64,000 nucleotides of DNA from the NCBI RefSeq assembly GCF_002929535.1, contig NZ_PJJO01000061.1, positions 124,001 to 188,000 on the forward strand. Direction: 5' to 3'. This stretch comes from Cryobacterium sp. Y11 (GTDB taxonomy: Bacteria; Actinomycetota; Actinomycetes; Actinomycetales; Microbacteriaceae). The notes beneath the pieces were generated by a model. The model searched no databases and was not told the DNA's origin. It saw nothing but the letters and a program-made list of their open reading frames with translations. A program made the position numbers and the translations under genes. Each line of letters opens with the position of its first letter. Position 1 is the first letter of the stretch. Below, piece by piece: positions 1 to 8,494 of the stretch.

Positions 1-1451
1 CGTCGCAGCCGGCACCGCGTGGCCTGAAAGCCCGCGTCGACGCCTACTTTGAGATCACCAGCCGCGGCTCAACCTGGTCCCGCGAATTTCGTGGGGGAGT
101 CGTCACCTTCGTCACGATGGCGTACATCGTCATTTTGAACCCGCTGATCCTCGGCGGCTTCAGCGCAGACCAGGCCGCCGTCGATGTCGAGGGTGGCTGG
201 CTGCCGAACGAACAGGTCGCTGCCGTCACCGCGCTGACCGCCGGCGTCATGACGATTCTGTTCGGCGTCATCGCCCGACTGCCCTACGGCTTCGCCGCCG
301 GGCTCGGCATCAACTCGTTCCTCGCCGTGAGCGTGGTTGGCCAGGTCACCTGGGCCGAAGCGATGGGCCTCGTCGTCATCAACGGCCTGATCATCGTGCT
401 GCTGGCCTCGACCGGTCTGCGCGAACTCATCTTCAACGCCATTCCGCGTCCGTTGAAAATAGCCATTACGGTCGGTATCGGCCTGTTCATCGCCTTCATC
501 GGACTCGTCGACTCCGGCTTCGTGCGGGCCAGCGGCGCCAATTCACCGCCGGTCCAGCTCGGCGATGCCGGCTCGATCGCCACCCTGCCAACCGCGATCT
601 TCGTAATCGGACTGATCATCATGGGGGTCCTGCTGGCCCGCAAGGTGAAGGCTGCGCTACTGATCGGCATCGTCGTGACGACCCTCATCGCGGTCATTCT
701 CGAGGCGATCTTCAAGGTCGGCCCGTCCTTCGGTACCAACCCGGCCGGCTGGAACCTCAACGCCCCGGTACTGCCAACGAGCGTCGTCGCCCTGCCAGAC
801 CTCGGTCTGATCGGCGAGGTCTCGTTCGGCGCCTTCGAGCGCATCGGAATGCTCGCCGCCGTGATGCTCGTCTTCACACTCGTGTTCACGAACTTCTTCG
901 ACGCCATGGGCACCATGACCGGGCTGGCCAGTGAAGCCGGTCTCGCCGACAAGGACGGCAAGTTTCCGCGGTTGAAGTCCGCACTGATCGTCGAGGGCAT
1001 TGGCGCCGTCGCCGGCGGCGCGACCAGCGCCTCGTCGAACACCGTGTTCATCGAGTCGGGCGCCGGCATTGGCGAGGGGGCGCGCACCGGCGTCGCCAAC
1101 GTGATCACCGGCATCCTCTTTCTGGCCGCCATGTTCTTCACCCCACTGACCCAGATCGTGCCGCTCGAAGTGGCCGCGGCTGCCCTCGTCATCGTTGGTG
1201 CGCTCATGGTGTCGCAAATTCGCCACCTCGACTTCAGCGAGTTCTCCAGCACCCTGCCAATCTTTCTGACCATCATCGTGATGCCGCTGACCTACTCGAT
1301 TGCCAACGGAATCGGCGCCGGCTTCATCAGCTGGGTGCTCGTGCGAAGCCTCTCCGGCAAGGGGCGCGAGATCAGCCCGCTGCTGTGGGTGGTCGCCCTC
1401 GGTTTCGTGCTCTACTTCGTACGCGGCCCGGTCGAGGCGCTCATCGGCTGA
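1..1451 (+). CDS. AzgA-type NCS2 purine permease (5' truncated by window edge)
   Basis: The reading frame is open from base 3 and has no stop before 1449-1451, so the true start lies upstream of the window; about 482 residues are visible. The first visible residues carry the pattern typical of AzgA-like adenine/guanine/hypoxanthine permeases (a YFEITSRGST stretch followed by RGGVVTFVTMAYIVILNP around the first membrane segment). A GLGINSFLAV segment and an FFDAMGTMTGLA segment are also family hallmarks. Roughly a dozen hydrophobic spans indicate an inner-membrane proton/purine symporter. It is convergent with the regulator gene that follows, so it is probably a separate unit. Exact substrate cannot be told from sequence. 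Confidence 0.93.
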   Translation, partial: SQPAPRGLKARVDAYFEITSRGSTWSREFRGGVVTFVTMAYIVILNPLILGGFSADQAAVDVEGGWLPNEQVAAVTALTAGVMTILFGVIARLPYGFAAGLGINSFLAVSVVGQVTWAEAMGLVVINGLIIVLLASTGLRELIFNAIPRPLKIAITVGIGLFIAFIGLVDSGFVRASGANSPPVQLGDAGSIATLPTAIFVIGLIIMGVLLARKVKAALLIGIVVTTLIAVILEAIFKVGPSFGTNPAGWNLNAPVLPTSVVALPDLGLIGEVSFGAFERIGMLAAVMLVFTLVFTNFFDAMGTMTGLASEAGLADKDGKFPRLKSALIVEGIGAVAGGATSASSNTVFIESGAGIGEGARTGVANVITGILFLAAMFFTPLTQIVPLEVAAAALVIVGALMVSQIRHLDFSEFSSTLPIFLTIIVMPLTYSIANGIGAGFISWVLVRSLSGKGREISPLLWVVALGFVLYFVRGPVEALIG

Positions 1452-1484
1452 GGCCAGCCCCAGCAAACGGATGCCGCGGGCCGG

Positions 1485-2237
1485 CTACTCGAGAAAGCCG
1501 CGCAGCAGCAGCGAGGTCCCGGCTACATGCTCACCCATGGCCTGGGCGGCGGCATCCGCTCGCCCGGACAGAATCGCCAGCACAATCTGTTCGTGCTGCG
1601 CGTCGGAGTGGGCGATGTTCGGCCCGAGCGACGGGATGGCGTCGAGGAGTTCGTTGACTCGCATGCGCACGTCGGCCAACAGCGGAACGAGCGAGGCCGA
1701 ACCCGCCAACTCGCCGATATAGAGGTGCAGGCGGGCGTCGAGGCGCCGGTAATCCTCGGCGCTGGCCTCCCGAGCGGCCCCGAGACTGGCCCAGAGTAGC
1801 TCCCGCTGCACCGCCGGCAGTACCCGACTGGCGGCCGCCCTGGCCGCGCCGACCTCGAGAATTTCTCGCAGGGTGAGCACATCGTCAATTTCGACGGCGT
1901 TGATCGTGCGCGCTGTACCGTGCAGGCCCGGCGGGTTGGGCGGGGTGTACGGGGTCGGAATGACGGCGTTGACGAAAGTGCCACCATAACGCCCACGCCG
2001 AGAAACCAGGTAGCCAGCCTCGGAGAGGGAGGCGATGGCGTCGCGCAGCGTGTCCCGACTGACGTTCAGTTGGGCGGCCAGGTCACGTTCGGATGGCAGC
2101 CGTTCCCCGGGCGCTGCCAAGCCCAGGCGCACCGTCTGCAACAGTCGTTGCACAGTCTCTTCGAACACATTGCCGCCCGAAACCGGGCGCAGCAGCAGAG
2201 AGCTGTCGAGGCCCCCGACTGCTGGCGGGTCAGCCAT
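1485..2237 (-). CDS. GntR-family regulator with FCD ligand domain
   Basis: 250-aa protein. Residues about 24-90 form the GntR winged helix-turn-helix (GERLPSERDLAAQLNVSRDTLRDAI, then a wing ending GGTFV). The rest is an FCD all-helical sensor domain with the expected acidic/histidine metal-site residues (an LDARLHLYI stretch, an AHSDAQHEQ stretch and a late EHVAGT). It is the last gene of the minus-strand catabolic operon and its ATG overlaps the SDR stop by one base (TAATG), so it is translationally coupled and is the obvious local regulator, probably a repressor released by a pathway metabolite. Ligand is unknown. Confidence 0.93.
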   Translation of the reverse strand: MADPPAVGGLDSSLLLRPVSGGNVFEETVQRLLQTVRLGLAAPGERLPSERDLAAQLNVSRDTLRDAIASLSEAGYLVSRRGRYGGTFVNAVIPTPYTPPNPPGLHGTARTINAVEIDDVLTLREILEVGAARAAASRVLPAVQRELLWASLGAAREASAEDYRRLDARLHLYIGELAGSASLVPLLADVRMRVNELLDAIPSLGPNIAHSDAQHEQIVLAILSGRADAAAQAMGEHVAGTSLLLRGFLE

Positions 2238-3028
2238 TATTCTGGGGTGACGTAGGCCGAGCTGATGCCGCCGTCGACCAGGAACGTCGTGCCGGTCATG
2301 AACGAGGAATCGTCGCTTGCCAGAAAGGCCACGGCCGCCGCGAGCTCCTCAGGCTCGGCAAACCGGCCGACCGGAATATGCACGAGCCGTCGGGCGGCGC
2401 GCTGCGGATCTTTCGCGAACAACTCCTGCAACAACGGCGTGTTCACCGGCCCGGGGCAGAGCGCGTTCACCCGAATTCCCTGGCGGGCGTACTGTACACC
2501 GAGCTCGCGGCTCATCGCCAGCACCCCGCCCTTCGACGCGGTGTAGGAGATCTGACTCGTCGCCGAGCCCAGCACCGCGACAAAACTGGCGGTGTTGATG
2601 ATCGACCCGCTGCCCTGCTTGACCATGTGGCGAAGCGCAGCCCGGCAGCACAGGTACACCGATTTCAGGTTGACGTTCTGCACGTGCTGCCAGGCGGGCA
2701 GCTCGGTCGTTTCAATGGAATCATCGTCGGGCGGTGAAATACCGGCGTTGTTGAACGCCACGTCGACCGAGCCGTAGGTGTCAAACGCGGTGTCGAAGAG
2801 GTGATTTACCTGATCCTGATCGGTGACGTTGACCTTGACGAACAGCCCGCCGACCAGACTGGCTGCGGCCTGTCCCGCCGTGTCCTCAAGGTCGCCGATC
2901 ACGACCGTCGCCCCCTCGGCAGCAAACCGTTTCGCCGTGGCCAGCCCGATTCCGCTAGCTCCGCCGGTGATGACCGCGACCTTGCCGGCCAGGCGTTGGG
3001 TCAGGTCAATTCGAGTGATGCTGCTCAC
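2237..3028 (-). CDS. Short-chain dehydrogenase/reductase (classical SDR)
   Basis: 263-aa Rossmann-fold oxidoreductase. Visible motifs: the TGGASGIG dinucleotide-binding loop near residue 21, NNAGIS, and the catalytic YTASK (Tyr-x3-Lys) with an upstream Ser. A GTG start is supported by an AAAGGAG ribosome-binding site six bases upstream. It sits between the aldehyde dehydrogenase and the GntR gene in one minus-strand operon. In that setting an alcohol-oxidising step on a glutamylated amino-alcohol is a reasonable role, since it would feed the neighbouring aldehyde dehydrogenase; that is inference. Generic database naming would be 3-oxoacyl-ACP reductase-like or glucose 1-dehydrogenase-like. 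Confidence 0.92.
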   Translation of the reverse strand: MSSITRIDLTQRLAGKVAVITGGASGIGLATAKRFAAEGATVVIGDLEDTAGQAAASLVGGLFVKVNVTDQDQVNHLFDTAFDTYGSVDVAFNNAGISPPDDDSIETTELPAWQHVQNVNLKSVYLCCRAALRHMVKQGSGSIINTASFVAVLGSATSQISYTASKGGVLAMSRELGVQYARQGIRVNALCPGPVNTPLLQELFAKDPQRAARRLVHIPVGRFAEPEELAAAVAFLASDDSSFMTGTTFLVDGGISSAYVTPE

Positions 3029-3070
3029 GAGGTGCTCCTTTAATGTCAGACGAGCGGATGCTTCGCTGGC

Positions 3071-4432
3071 CTAGTCGACCGCGATAAAAACATTCTTGGT
3101 GTCGGTAAAGTTCAGCGGGGCATCCGGCCCCAATTCACGTCCCAGCCCCGACTGCTTGAACCCGCCGAACGGGGTGGAGTACCTCACCGAGGAGTGCGAA
3201 TTGACCGACAGGTTACCGGATTCGACGCCGCGGGCCACGCGAATGGCCCGGCCAACATCGCGGGTCCAGATGGAGCCGGACAGGCCGTACTGGGTGTCGT
3301 TGGCCAACCGCACCGCGTCGGCTTCGTCGTCGAATGAAAGCACGACAACGACCGGACCGAAGATCTCGTCGGTAACGCAGCGATCGGCACGGCTCTCGGG
3401 CGTGAGCACGGTCGGGGCGACCCAGAAGCCGGGGCCGGTCGGGGCGAGGCCTCGAAACGCTACCGGAGCATCCGCTGGCAGGTACGCGGAGACGGCGGCG
3501 TGATGTTGGCGGGAAACGAGCGGTCCCATCTCGGTCGCCGGGTCGGTCGGGTCGCCAACCCGAACAGCGGCGACCGCGGGTTCGAGTAGCTCCATGAACT
3601 GGTCGAATTTGCTGGCCTGAACCAGAATGCGACTGCGGGCGCAACAATCCTGACCGGCATTTTCGAACACACCAGACGGTGCCTTGGCGGCAGCCTGTTC
3701 GAGGTCGGCGTCGGCGAAGATAATGTTGGCGCTCTTACCGCCAAGTTCGAGCGTGACCCGTTTCACCTGCTCGGCGCAGCCGGCCATGATTTGCTTGCCG
3801 ACCATGGTCGAGCCGGTGAAGACAATTTTGCGCACCTCTGGATGGGTGACAAACCGGTTTCCAACGACCGAGCCGCGCCCCGGCAGCACCTGAAACAGAC
3901 CATCGGGCAATCCGGCCTCGAGGGCGAGGGCACCGAGCCGCAGGCTGGAGAGCGGTGTCCATTCCGCCGGCTTGAGCAGCACAGCGTTGCCGGCCGCCAG
4001 GGCAGGAGCGAAACCCCAGGCACCGATCGTCATCGGAAAATTCCACGGTGTGATCACGCCGACGATACCGAGTGGCTCGTGAAAGGTCATGTCGATGCCG
4101 CCGGAAACGGGAATCTGCTGCCCGAACAGGCGCTCGGGCGCGGCCGAATAGTAGTCGAGCACGTCGCGCACGTGCCCGGCTTCCCAGCGGGCCTGCGTGA
4201 GAGGATGCCCAGAGTTGCGCACCTCGATGGCGGCCAGGTTTTCCCGGTCGCCGTCGACGGCCGCGGCGAATCGGCGCAGCATTCGTGCCTTGTCGGCCGG
4301 AGCGACGGCCGCCCACAGCTTCTGAGCCGCGACGGCCCGGGCGACGGCCTCGTCGGTTTCGTCAACGCCGACGTGCTCGATGGTCTCTGCGGTCGACTCG
4401 TCGGCCGGATTGACGATGGTGTAGCTGCTCAC
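3071..4432 (-). CDS. NAD(P)-dependent aldehyde dehydrogenase
   Basis: 453-aa member of the ALDH superfamily. Visible motifs: the cofactor-pocket ITPWNFPM stretch (about residue 127), FTGSTMVGK, the general-base glutamate in TLELGGKSA, and the catalytic cysteine in NAGQDCCARSR. The GTG start has a GAAGGAG ribosome-binding site and overlaps the upstream hydrolase stop by four bases, so the two are coupled. By context it should oxidise a gamma-glutamyl aminoaldehyde (PuuC-like role, or a gamma-glutamyl-glycinal-like intermediate from ethanolamine). The substrate is inferred from neighbours only. Confidence 0.94.
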   Translation of the reverse strand: MSSYTIVNPADESTAETIEHVGVDETDEAVARAVAAQKLWAAVAPADKARMLRRFAAAVDGDRENLAAIEVRNSGHPLTQARWEAGHVRDVLDYYSAAPERLFGQQIPVSGGIDMTFHEPLGIVGVITPWNFPMTIGAWGFAPALAAGNAVLLKPAEWTPLSSLRLGALALEAGLPDGLFQVLPGRGSVVGNRFVTHPEVRKIVFTGSTMVGKQIMAGCAEQVKRVTLELGGKSANIIFADADLEQAAAKAPSGVFENAGQDCCARSRILVQASKFDQFMELLEPAVAAVRVGDPTDPATEMGPLVSRQHHAAVSAYLPADAPVAFRGLAPTGPGFWVAPTVLTPESRADRCVTDEIFGPVVVVLSFDDEADAVRLANDTQYGLSGSIWTRDVGRAIRVARGVESGNLSVNSHSSVRYSTPFGGFKQSGLGRELGPDAPLNFTDTKNVFIAVD

Positions 4433-5208
4433 GAAGTTGCTCCTTCAACGTGGGCCGCCCGATATTCCGTGGCGGCTTCAATAAGCCCGGTGAACAGGCG
4501 CAGGTCGTCCGGCGTCTGTTCCGGATGCCACTGCACGGCCACCCCAAACGGCACTGCCGGCAGTTCGACCGCCTGCACGATGCCAGCATCCGTTCTTGCC
4601 GTCACAGTGAGGCCGTCGGCGACCCGGTCGATGGACTGGTGGTGGTACACCGGAACCGCTGGCAGCAGGGTCTGGCCGTCGAGTAACGCGCTGAGCGTCG
4701 TGTTCGGTTCAATGACAACATCGACGACGTTGAACACGCCGCCGCCGGCCTGATGGCTGGTGTTACCGACCAAGTCGGGCAGGTGCTGGTGCAGGCTTCC
4801 GCCGAGGGCGACGTTGAGCATTTGGGCGCCGCGACAGATGCCCAGAAACGGCAGCTCGCGCGCGATGGCCTGGTGCAGCAGCAGGTCTTCCCAAGCGTCG
4901 CGATCTGGTCGAGGTTCGTCGGTTTCCGTGTGGGCACTCTGCCCGTACCTGGCCGGATCGACGTCTTTGCCACCGGTGATGATCAGGCCGTCGAGGCCAT
5001 CGAGCACCCGCTGGGCAATGGCAGCATTCACCGGCTGTGGCGGTAGCAGTACAGCTATTCCTCCGGCGCGCGTGACAGCATCGAAGTACACCCGCGGCAG
5101 AATTGCGGCCGGCACGTTCCACACCCCGGTCTGGGCTTGTTCCAGATAGGTGGTCAGGCCGATGATCGGCCCCGCAGCATCACAGTCGTTAGCATCACAG
5201 GCGTTCAA
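4429..5208 (-). CDS. Gamma-glutamyl hydrolase, PuuD-like class I amidotransferase family
   Basis: 259-aa peptidase C26-type protein. It has the nucleophile elbow LGICRGAQMLN (catalytic Cys) and the late WHPEQ motif carrying the His/Glu of the triad. The family hydrolyses gamma-glutamyl bonds, releasing glutamate, e.g. PuuD on gamma-glutamyl-GABA. The start is a TTG lying inside the end of the ligase gene (14-bp overlap); no ATG or GTG is in frame before the conserved domain, so this start is the only one available near it. In this operon it would remove the glutamyl tag after the alcohol/aldehyde oxidations. Confidence 0.92.
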   Translation of the reverse strand: MNACDANDCDAAGPIIGLTTYLEQAQTGVWNVPAAILPRVYFDAVTRAGGIAVLLPPQPVNAAIAQRVLDGLDGLIITGGKDVDPARYGQSAHTETDEPRPDRDAWEDLLLHQAIARELPFLGICRGAQMLNVALGGSLHQHLPDLVGNTSHQAGGGVFNVVDVVIEPNTTLSALLDGQTLLPAVPVYHHQSIDRVADGLTVTARTDAGIVQAVELPAVPFGVAVQWHPEQTPDDLRLFTGLIEAATEYRAAHVEGATS

Positions 5209-6562
5209 AGCCGCGCACCCGCTCCCAGTCGGTCACGGTGGTTTCGAAGGCCGCCACCTCGACACGGGCGTTGTTGCCGTAGTGCTCGACGACCTCGTCG
5301 CCGAAGGCCTCCCGGGCCATAGCCGACCCGGTGAAGAGGTCGGCCGCTTCGCGCAGGGTCGAGGGAACGCGTGGCAGGTCACTCGTGTAAGCGTTGCCGA
5401 CATGGGCCGGCTCCAGTTCGAGCTCGTGCTCGATGCCGTAGAGACCAGCGGCGATCAGCGCGGCGACGGCGAGATACTGGTTGACGTCGCCGCCGGGAAC
5501 CCGGTTCTCGACGCGGATACCGGGACCGTGCCCGACCACGCGCAGGGCGCAGGTGCGGTTGTCGAGTCCCCAGCCGAGCGCGGTCGGCGCGAAACTACCG
5601 GGAACATACCGCTTATACGAGTTGATGTTGGGGGCCGAGAAAAGGGTGAGTTCACGCATCACAGCGAGCTGGCCGGCCATAAACTGGCGGAACAGTGTGG
5701 ACATGCCGTGTTCGGCATCCGCTTGATAGAACGCGGATTCGCCGTCGGGGCGCTGCAGGCTGATATGAATGTGGCAGCTGTTGCCCTCACGCTCGTTGTA
5801 TTTGGCCATGAAGGTGATGCTCTTGCCGTGCGCGTCGGCGATTTCCTTGGCACCACTTTTGTAGATGGAGTGGTTGTCGCAGGTGGCCAGGGCCGTCGCG
5901 TAGCGAAACCCGATCTCTTGCTGACCGAGGTTGCACTCACCTTTGACTCCCTCGCAGTACATTCCAGCGCCGTCCATGGCCAGACGGATGTCCCGCAGCA
6001 ACGGCTCCATCCGAGTGGATGCCAGCAGCGAGTAGTCGATGTTGTAGTCGCTGGCGGGGGTCAGGCCCCGATAACCCTTCTGCCAGGCGTCCCGGTAGCC
6101 ATCGTCGAAAACGATGAATTCCAGCTCGGTCGCGCAAAATGGGATGAGGCCGTGTGCGGCCAGCCGGTCAAGTTGCCGACGCAAAATCTGACGCGGCGAA
6201 GCGACCACCGGTGTGTTGTCCGGCCAGTGCAGGTCGGCGGTGACCAGGGCGGTTCCGGGTAGCCAGGGCGTCAGGCGCAGGGTGTCGAGGTCGGGCCGCA
6301 TAGCCATGTCACCGTAGCCGTGGCCCCAGCTCGACATGGCGTAGCCCTCGACCGTGTTCATCTCCACGTCAACAGCGAGCAGATAGTTGCAGCATTCAGC
6401 GCCGTGCGCCGCGGCATCTTCCAGAAACAGGCGAGCAGACAGACGCTTGCCGACCAGCCGACCCTGCATGTCGGTGAAGGCGACGATCACCGTATCGATC
6501 GCGCCGCGCGTGACCAGCGCGGTCAGCTCGTCCAGCGTGAGGTTTCCGGTACGGGTAGTCAT
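5195..6562 (-). CDS. Glutamine-synthetase-like gamma-glutamyl-amine ligase (GlnA4/PuuA type)
   Basis: 455-aa GS-fold enzyme. Glutamine synthetase signatures are present: CATELEFIVFDD with metal-binding Glu, HIHISL, the NINSYKRYVPG stretch, and NRVPGGDVNQYLA with the late glutamate loop. Length and divergence from true GlnA fit the GlnA2/3/4 group that glutamylates amines instead of ammonia. It is the first gene of the minus-strand operon, upstream of hydrolase, ALDH and SDR, and divergent from an ethanolamine-type permease. GlnA4 of Streptomyces coelicolor is known to make gamma-glutamylethanolamide; this copy may do the same, but polyamines are an alternative substrate. Confidence 0.9.
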   Translation of the reverse strand: MTTRTGNLTLDELTALVTRGAIDTVIVAFTDMQGRLVGKRLSARLFLEDAAAHGAECCNYLLAVDVEMNTVEGYAMSSWGHGYGDMAMRPDLDTLRLTPWLPGTALVTADLHWPDNTPVVASPRQILRRQLDRLAAHGLIPFCATELEFIVFDDGYRDAWQKGYRGLTPASDYNIDYSLLASTRMEPLLRDIRLAMDGAGMYCEGVKGECNLGQQEIGFRYATALATCDNHSIYKSGAKEIADAHGKSITFMAKYNEREGNSCHIHISLQRPDGESAFYQADAEHGMSTLFRQFMAGQLAVMRELTLFSAPNINSYKRYVPGSFAPTALGWGLDNRTCALRVVGHGPGIRVENRVPGGDVNQYLAVAALIAAGLYGIEHELELEPAHVGNAYTSDLPRVPSTLREAADLFTGSAMAREAFGDEVVEHYGNNARVEVAAFETTVTDWERVRGFERL

Positions 6563-6818
6563 TGAGCCTCTCCTCAGTGAGTTTCTCAGGGAACAAGCCG
6601 GTCAATCGTGCGATTTTCCACCATTAGACCACATACCTAGCTGCGCAGGGAAGGACAATTTGCCTTCGTTAAGCAGATCTAATTTATTCAAAGGTGTTTA
6701 CAGCGAACCATTCAAGTCATACCATCGTGCCAACCTCACTGAACTAGTGTTCACCGGACGAAGGCGTTTTGCGGGTGTATATCGACCGGGTGTGCACAAG
6801 AGCGCAAAGGAAATTCGG
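6563..6818. promoter_or_regulatory. Divergent control region between ligase operon and permease
   Basis: 256 bp without a gene between two divergent start codons. It is visibly richer in A/T than the flanks, as promoters here tend to be. The stretch around 6621-6632, read on the minus strand, is TGGTCTAATGG-like and partly fits the TnGTnnnACnA pattern used by FCD-type GntR regulators, so it is a candidate operator for the GntR protein of this operon. The match is partial and I would not rely on it alone. Confidence 0.45.
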
Positions 6819-8324
6819 ATGTCCAAAGACACCTTGAAAGTTTCAGGCGTGAAGTACACCACCGCGAAGGCCGGCTACTTCGAGAAACGCAAACTCAAAC
6901 GCAGCGCTGGCATTTGGGGCCTGTGGGGTTTGGCCGTGGCTGCGGTCATTTCTGGAGACTTCTCCGGCTGGAACTTCGGCATTGGCTTCGCCGGTTTTGG
7001 CGGGATGCTGATCGCCTTCTTCGTGCTCATCGTCATGTACTACGGCATGATTTTCAGCATTGGTGAGATGGCGGCGGCCATGCCGCACACCGGCGGGGCC
7101 TACTCCTTCGCCCGCGCGGCCATGGGGCCATGGGGCGGATTTGTGACGGGCCTGGCCGAAACCATCGAGTACGTCGCCACCACTGCGGTGATCGTCTATT
7201 TTTCGGCGTCCTATGCCGACAAAATCACTACCGAGCTGCTCGGAGTCTCGCTGCCGCCGTGGCTGTGGTGGCTCATCTTGTATGCCGCCTTCATCGCACT
7301 GAACGCCGCTGGAGCGGCGATCTCGTTTAAATTCGCCATTATCGTGGCGATCATTTCGATCGCCATCCTGCTGGTCTTTTCGGCCATGGCGGCCTTCTCC
7401 GGCCTGTTCAGCTGGGACAACCTCTTTGACATCGCACCCGATCCCGGTCAGAGCGCGTTCCTGCCCTATGGCATCGTCCCCATTCTGTTCGCCCTGCCGT
7501 ATGCCATGTGGTTCTTCCTCGGCATCGAGGAACTGCCGCTGGCCGCCGAAGAATCGCATAATCCGGCTCGGGATATCCCGCGTGCCGGGCTGATCGCCCG
7601 CACCACGCTGATTGTGACCGGGTTGCTCGTGCTGTTCCTCAACACCGGGGTGGTGGGTGCGTCGGAAATTGCCGGATCGGGCGAGCCTTTGCTCGACGGG
7701 TTCCGGGCGATCGTCGGTGACGGGGTGGCAGCCGTGCTGGCACTGTTCGCGCTGATCGGCCTGCTGGCCTCCCTGCAGGGAATCATGTTCGCCTACGGCC
7801 GCAACATGTATTCGCTCTCCCGGGCAGGTTATTACCCGAAGTTTTTATCGCTCACCGGAAAGCGCCAGACTCCAGCCATCGCCCTTCTGGTGGGAGCAAT
7901 CATCGGTTTCGTGGCTCTTGTGCTGGTTGACTCGCTCGGCGGCGCGGGAGGCGTCGCTGGCGCCATTGTGCTCAACATCGCCGTCTGGGGCGCCGTGATC
8001 GCCTATGTGCTGCAGATGATTTCCTTTGTCCTGCTGCGCAAGAAATTTCCGAATGTCAGCCGGCCGTACCGCAGCCCATGGGGCATTCCCGGTGCCGTCA
8101 TCGCCGGCATCCTCTCACTGGCGATATTCTTCGGGTTCTTTATCAACGAACCCGCTCGGCCAGCGATCGCGGCTATCGCGGTGGTCTACGTCGTCATGCT
8201 CGCGGTCTTTGCACTGTGGGGTCGCAAGCGGCTCGTGCTCTCACCCGAGGAGGAATACGCGGTGTCCGGCGGTGTGCACCGAGACCCGCAGCAGGAAAGC
8301 TACGGCGAAACGGTCGAAGACTAG
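6819..8324 (+). CDS. APC-family permease, ethanolamine permease type
   Basis: 501-aa, about twelve membrane spans. The first part (GIWGLWGLAVAAVISGDFSG followed by WNFG and a GFGGMLIA segment) and the SIGEMAAAMPHTGGAYSFAR motif match the ethanolamine permease (eat) branch of the amino acid/polyamine/organocation superfamily. The chosen ATG is preceded by an AAAGGA ribosome-binding site at 6806-6811; the open frame extends upstream into the ligase gene but that part is not permease-like. It is divergent from the ligase operon, and uptake of the amine that the operon degrades is the natural role. Confidence 0.92.
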   Translation: MSKDTLKVSGVKYTTAKAGYFEKRKLKRSAGIWGLWGLAVAAVISGDFSGWNFGIGFAGFGGMLIAFFVLIVMYYGMIFSIGEMAAAMPHTGGAYSFARAAMGPWGGFVTGLAETIEYVATTAVIVYFSASYADKITTELLGVSLPPWLWWLILYAAFIALNAAGAAISFKFAIIVAIISIAILLVFSAMAAFSGLFSWDNLFDIAPDPGQSAFLPYGIVPILFALPYAMWFFLGIEELPLAAEESHNPARDIPRAGLIARTTLIVTGLLVLFLNTGVVGASEIAGSGEPLLDGFRAIVGDGVAAVLALFALIGLLASLQGIMFAYGRNMYSLSRAGYYPKFLSLTGKRQTPAIALLVGAIIGFVALVLVDSLGGAGGVAGAIVLNIAVWGAVIAYVLQMISFVLLRKKFPNVSRPYRSPWGIPGAVIAGILSLAIFFGFFINEPARPAIAAIAVVYVVMLAVFALWGRKRLVLSPEEEYAVSGGVHRDPQQESYGETVED

Positions 8325-8422
8325 CTCCTCGCCGCGAGCAGATCGCCCCGCGACCCCGGCCACGTCGTCGAACCGGTAGTAGGCGGCATCCGCTTTCTCG
8401 AGCGGATGGCGCCGCGTCACCT

Positions 8423-8482
8423 CGCGAGAGCGCAAAAGTGCCCAAATGGACCTGCCATTCGGGCACTTTTTGCGCTCTCGCG
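8423..8482. terminator. Long near-perfect hairpin between convergent genes
   Basis: The left arm 8423-8449 begins CGCGAGAGCGCAAAA and the right arm 8455-8482 is its complement apart from one bulged base and one mismatch, with a 5-base loop. The stem of about 27 pairs carries an A-run on one side and a T-run on the other, so it could stop transcription from both the permease (plus) and the VOC gene (minus). Its length is unusual for a simple terminator and a small mobile palindrome is possible. Confidence 0.7.
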
Positions 8483-8494
8483 TTCAGGCGAAAA

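Noticed and set aside
5150..6262. 370-aa open frame antisense to the ligase gene
   Set aside because: Shadow frame without protein-like motifs.
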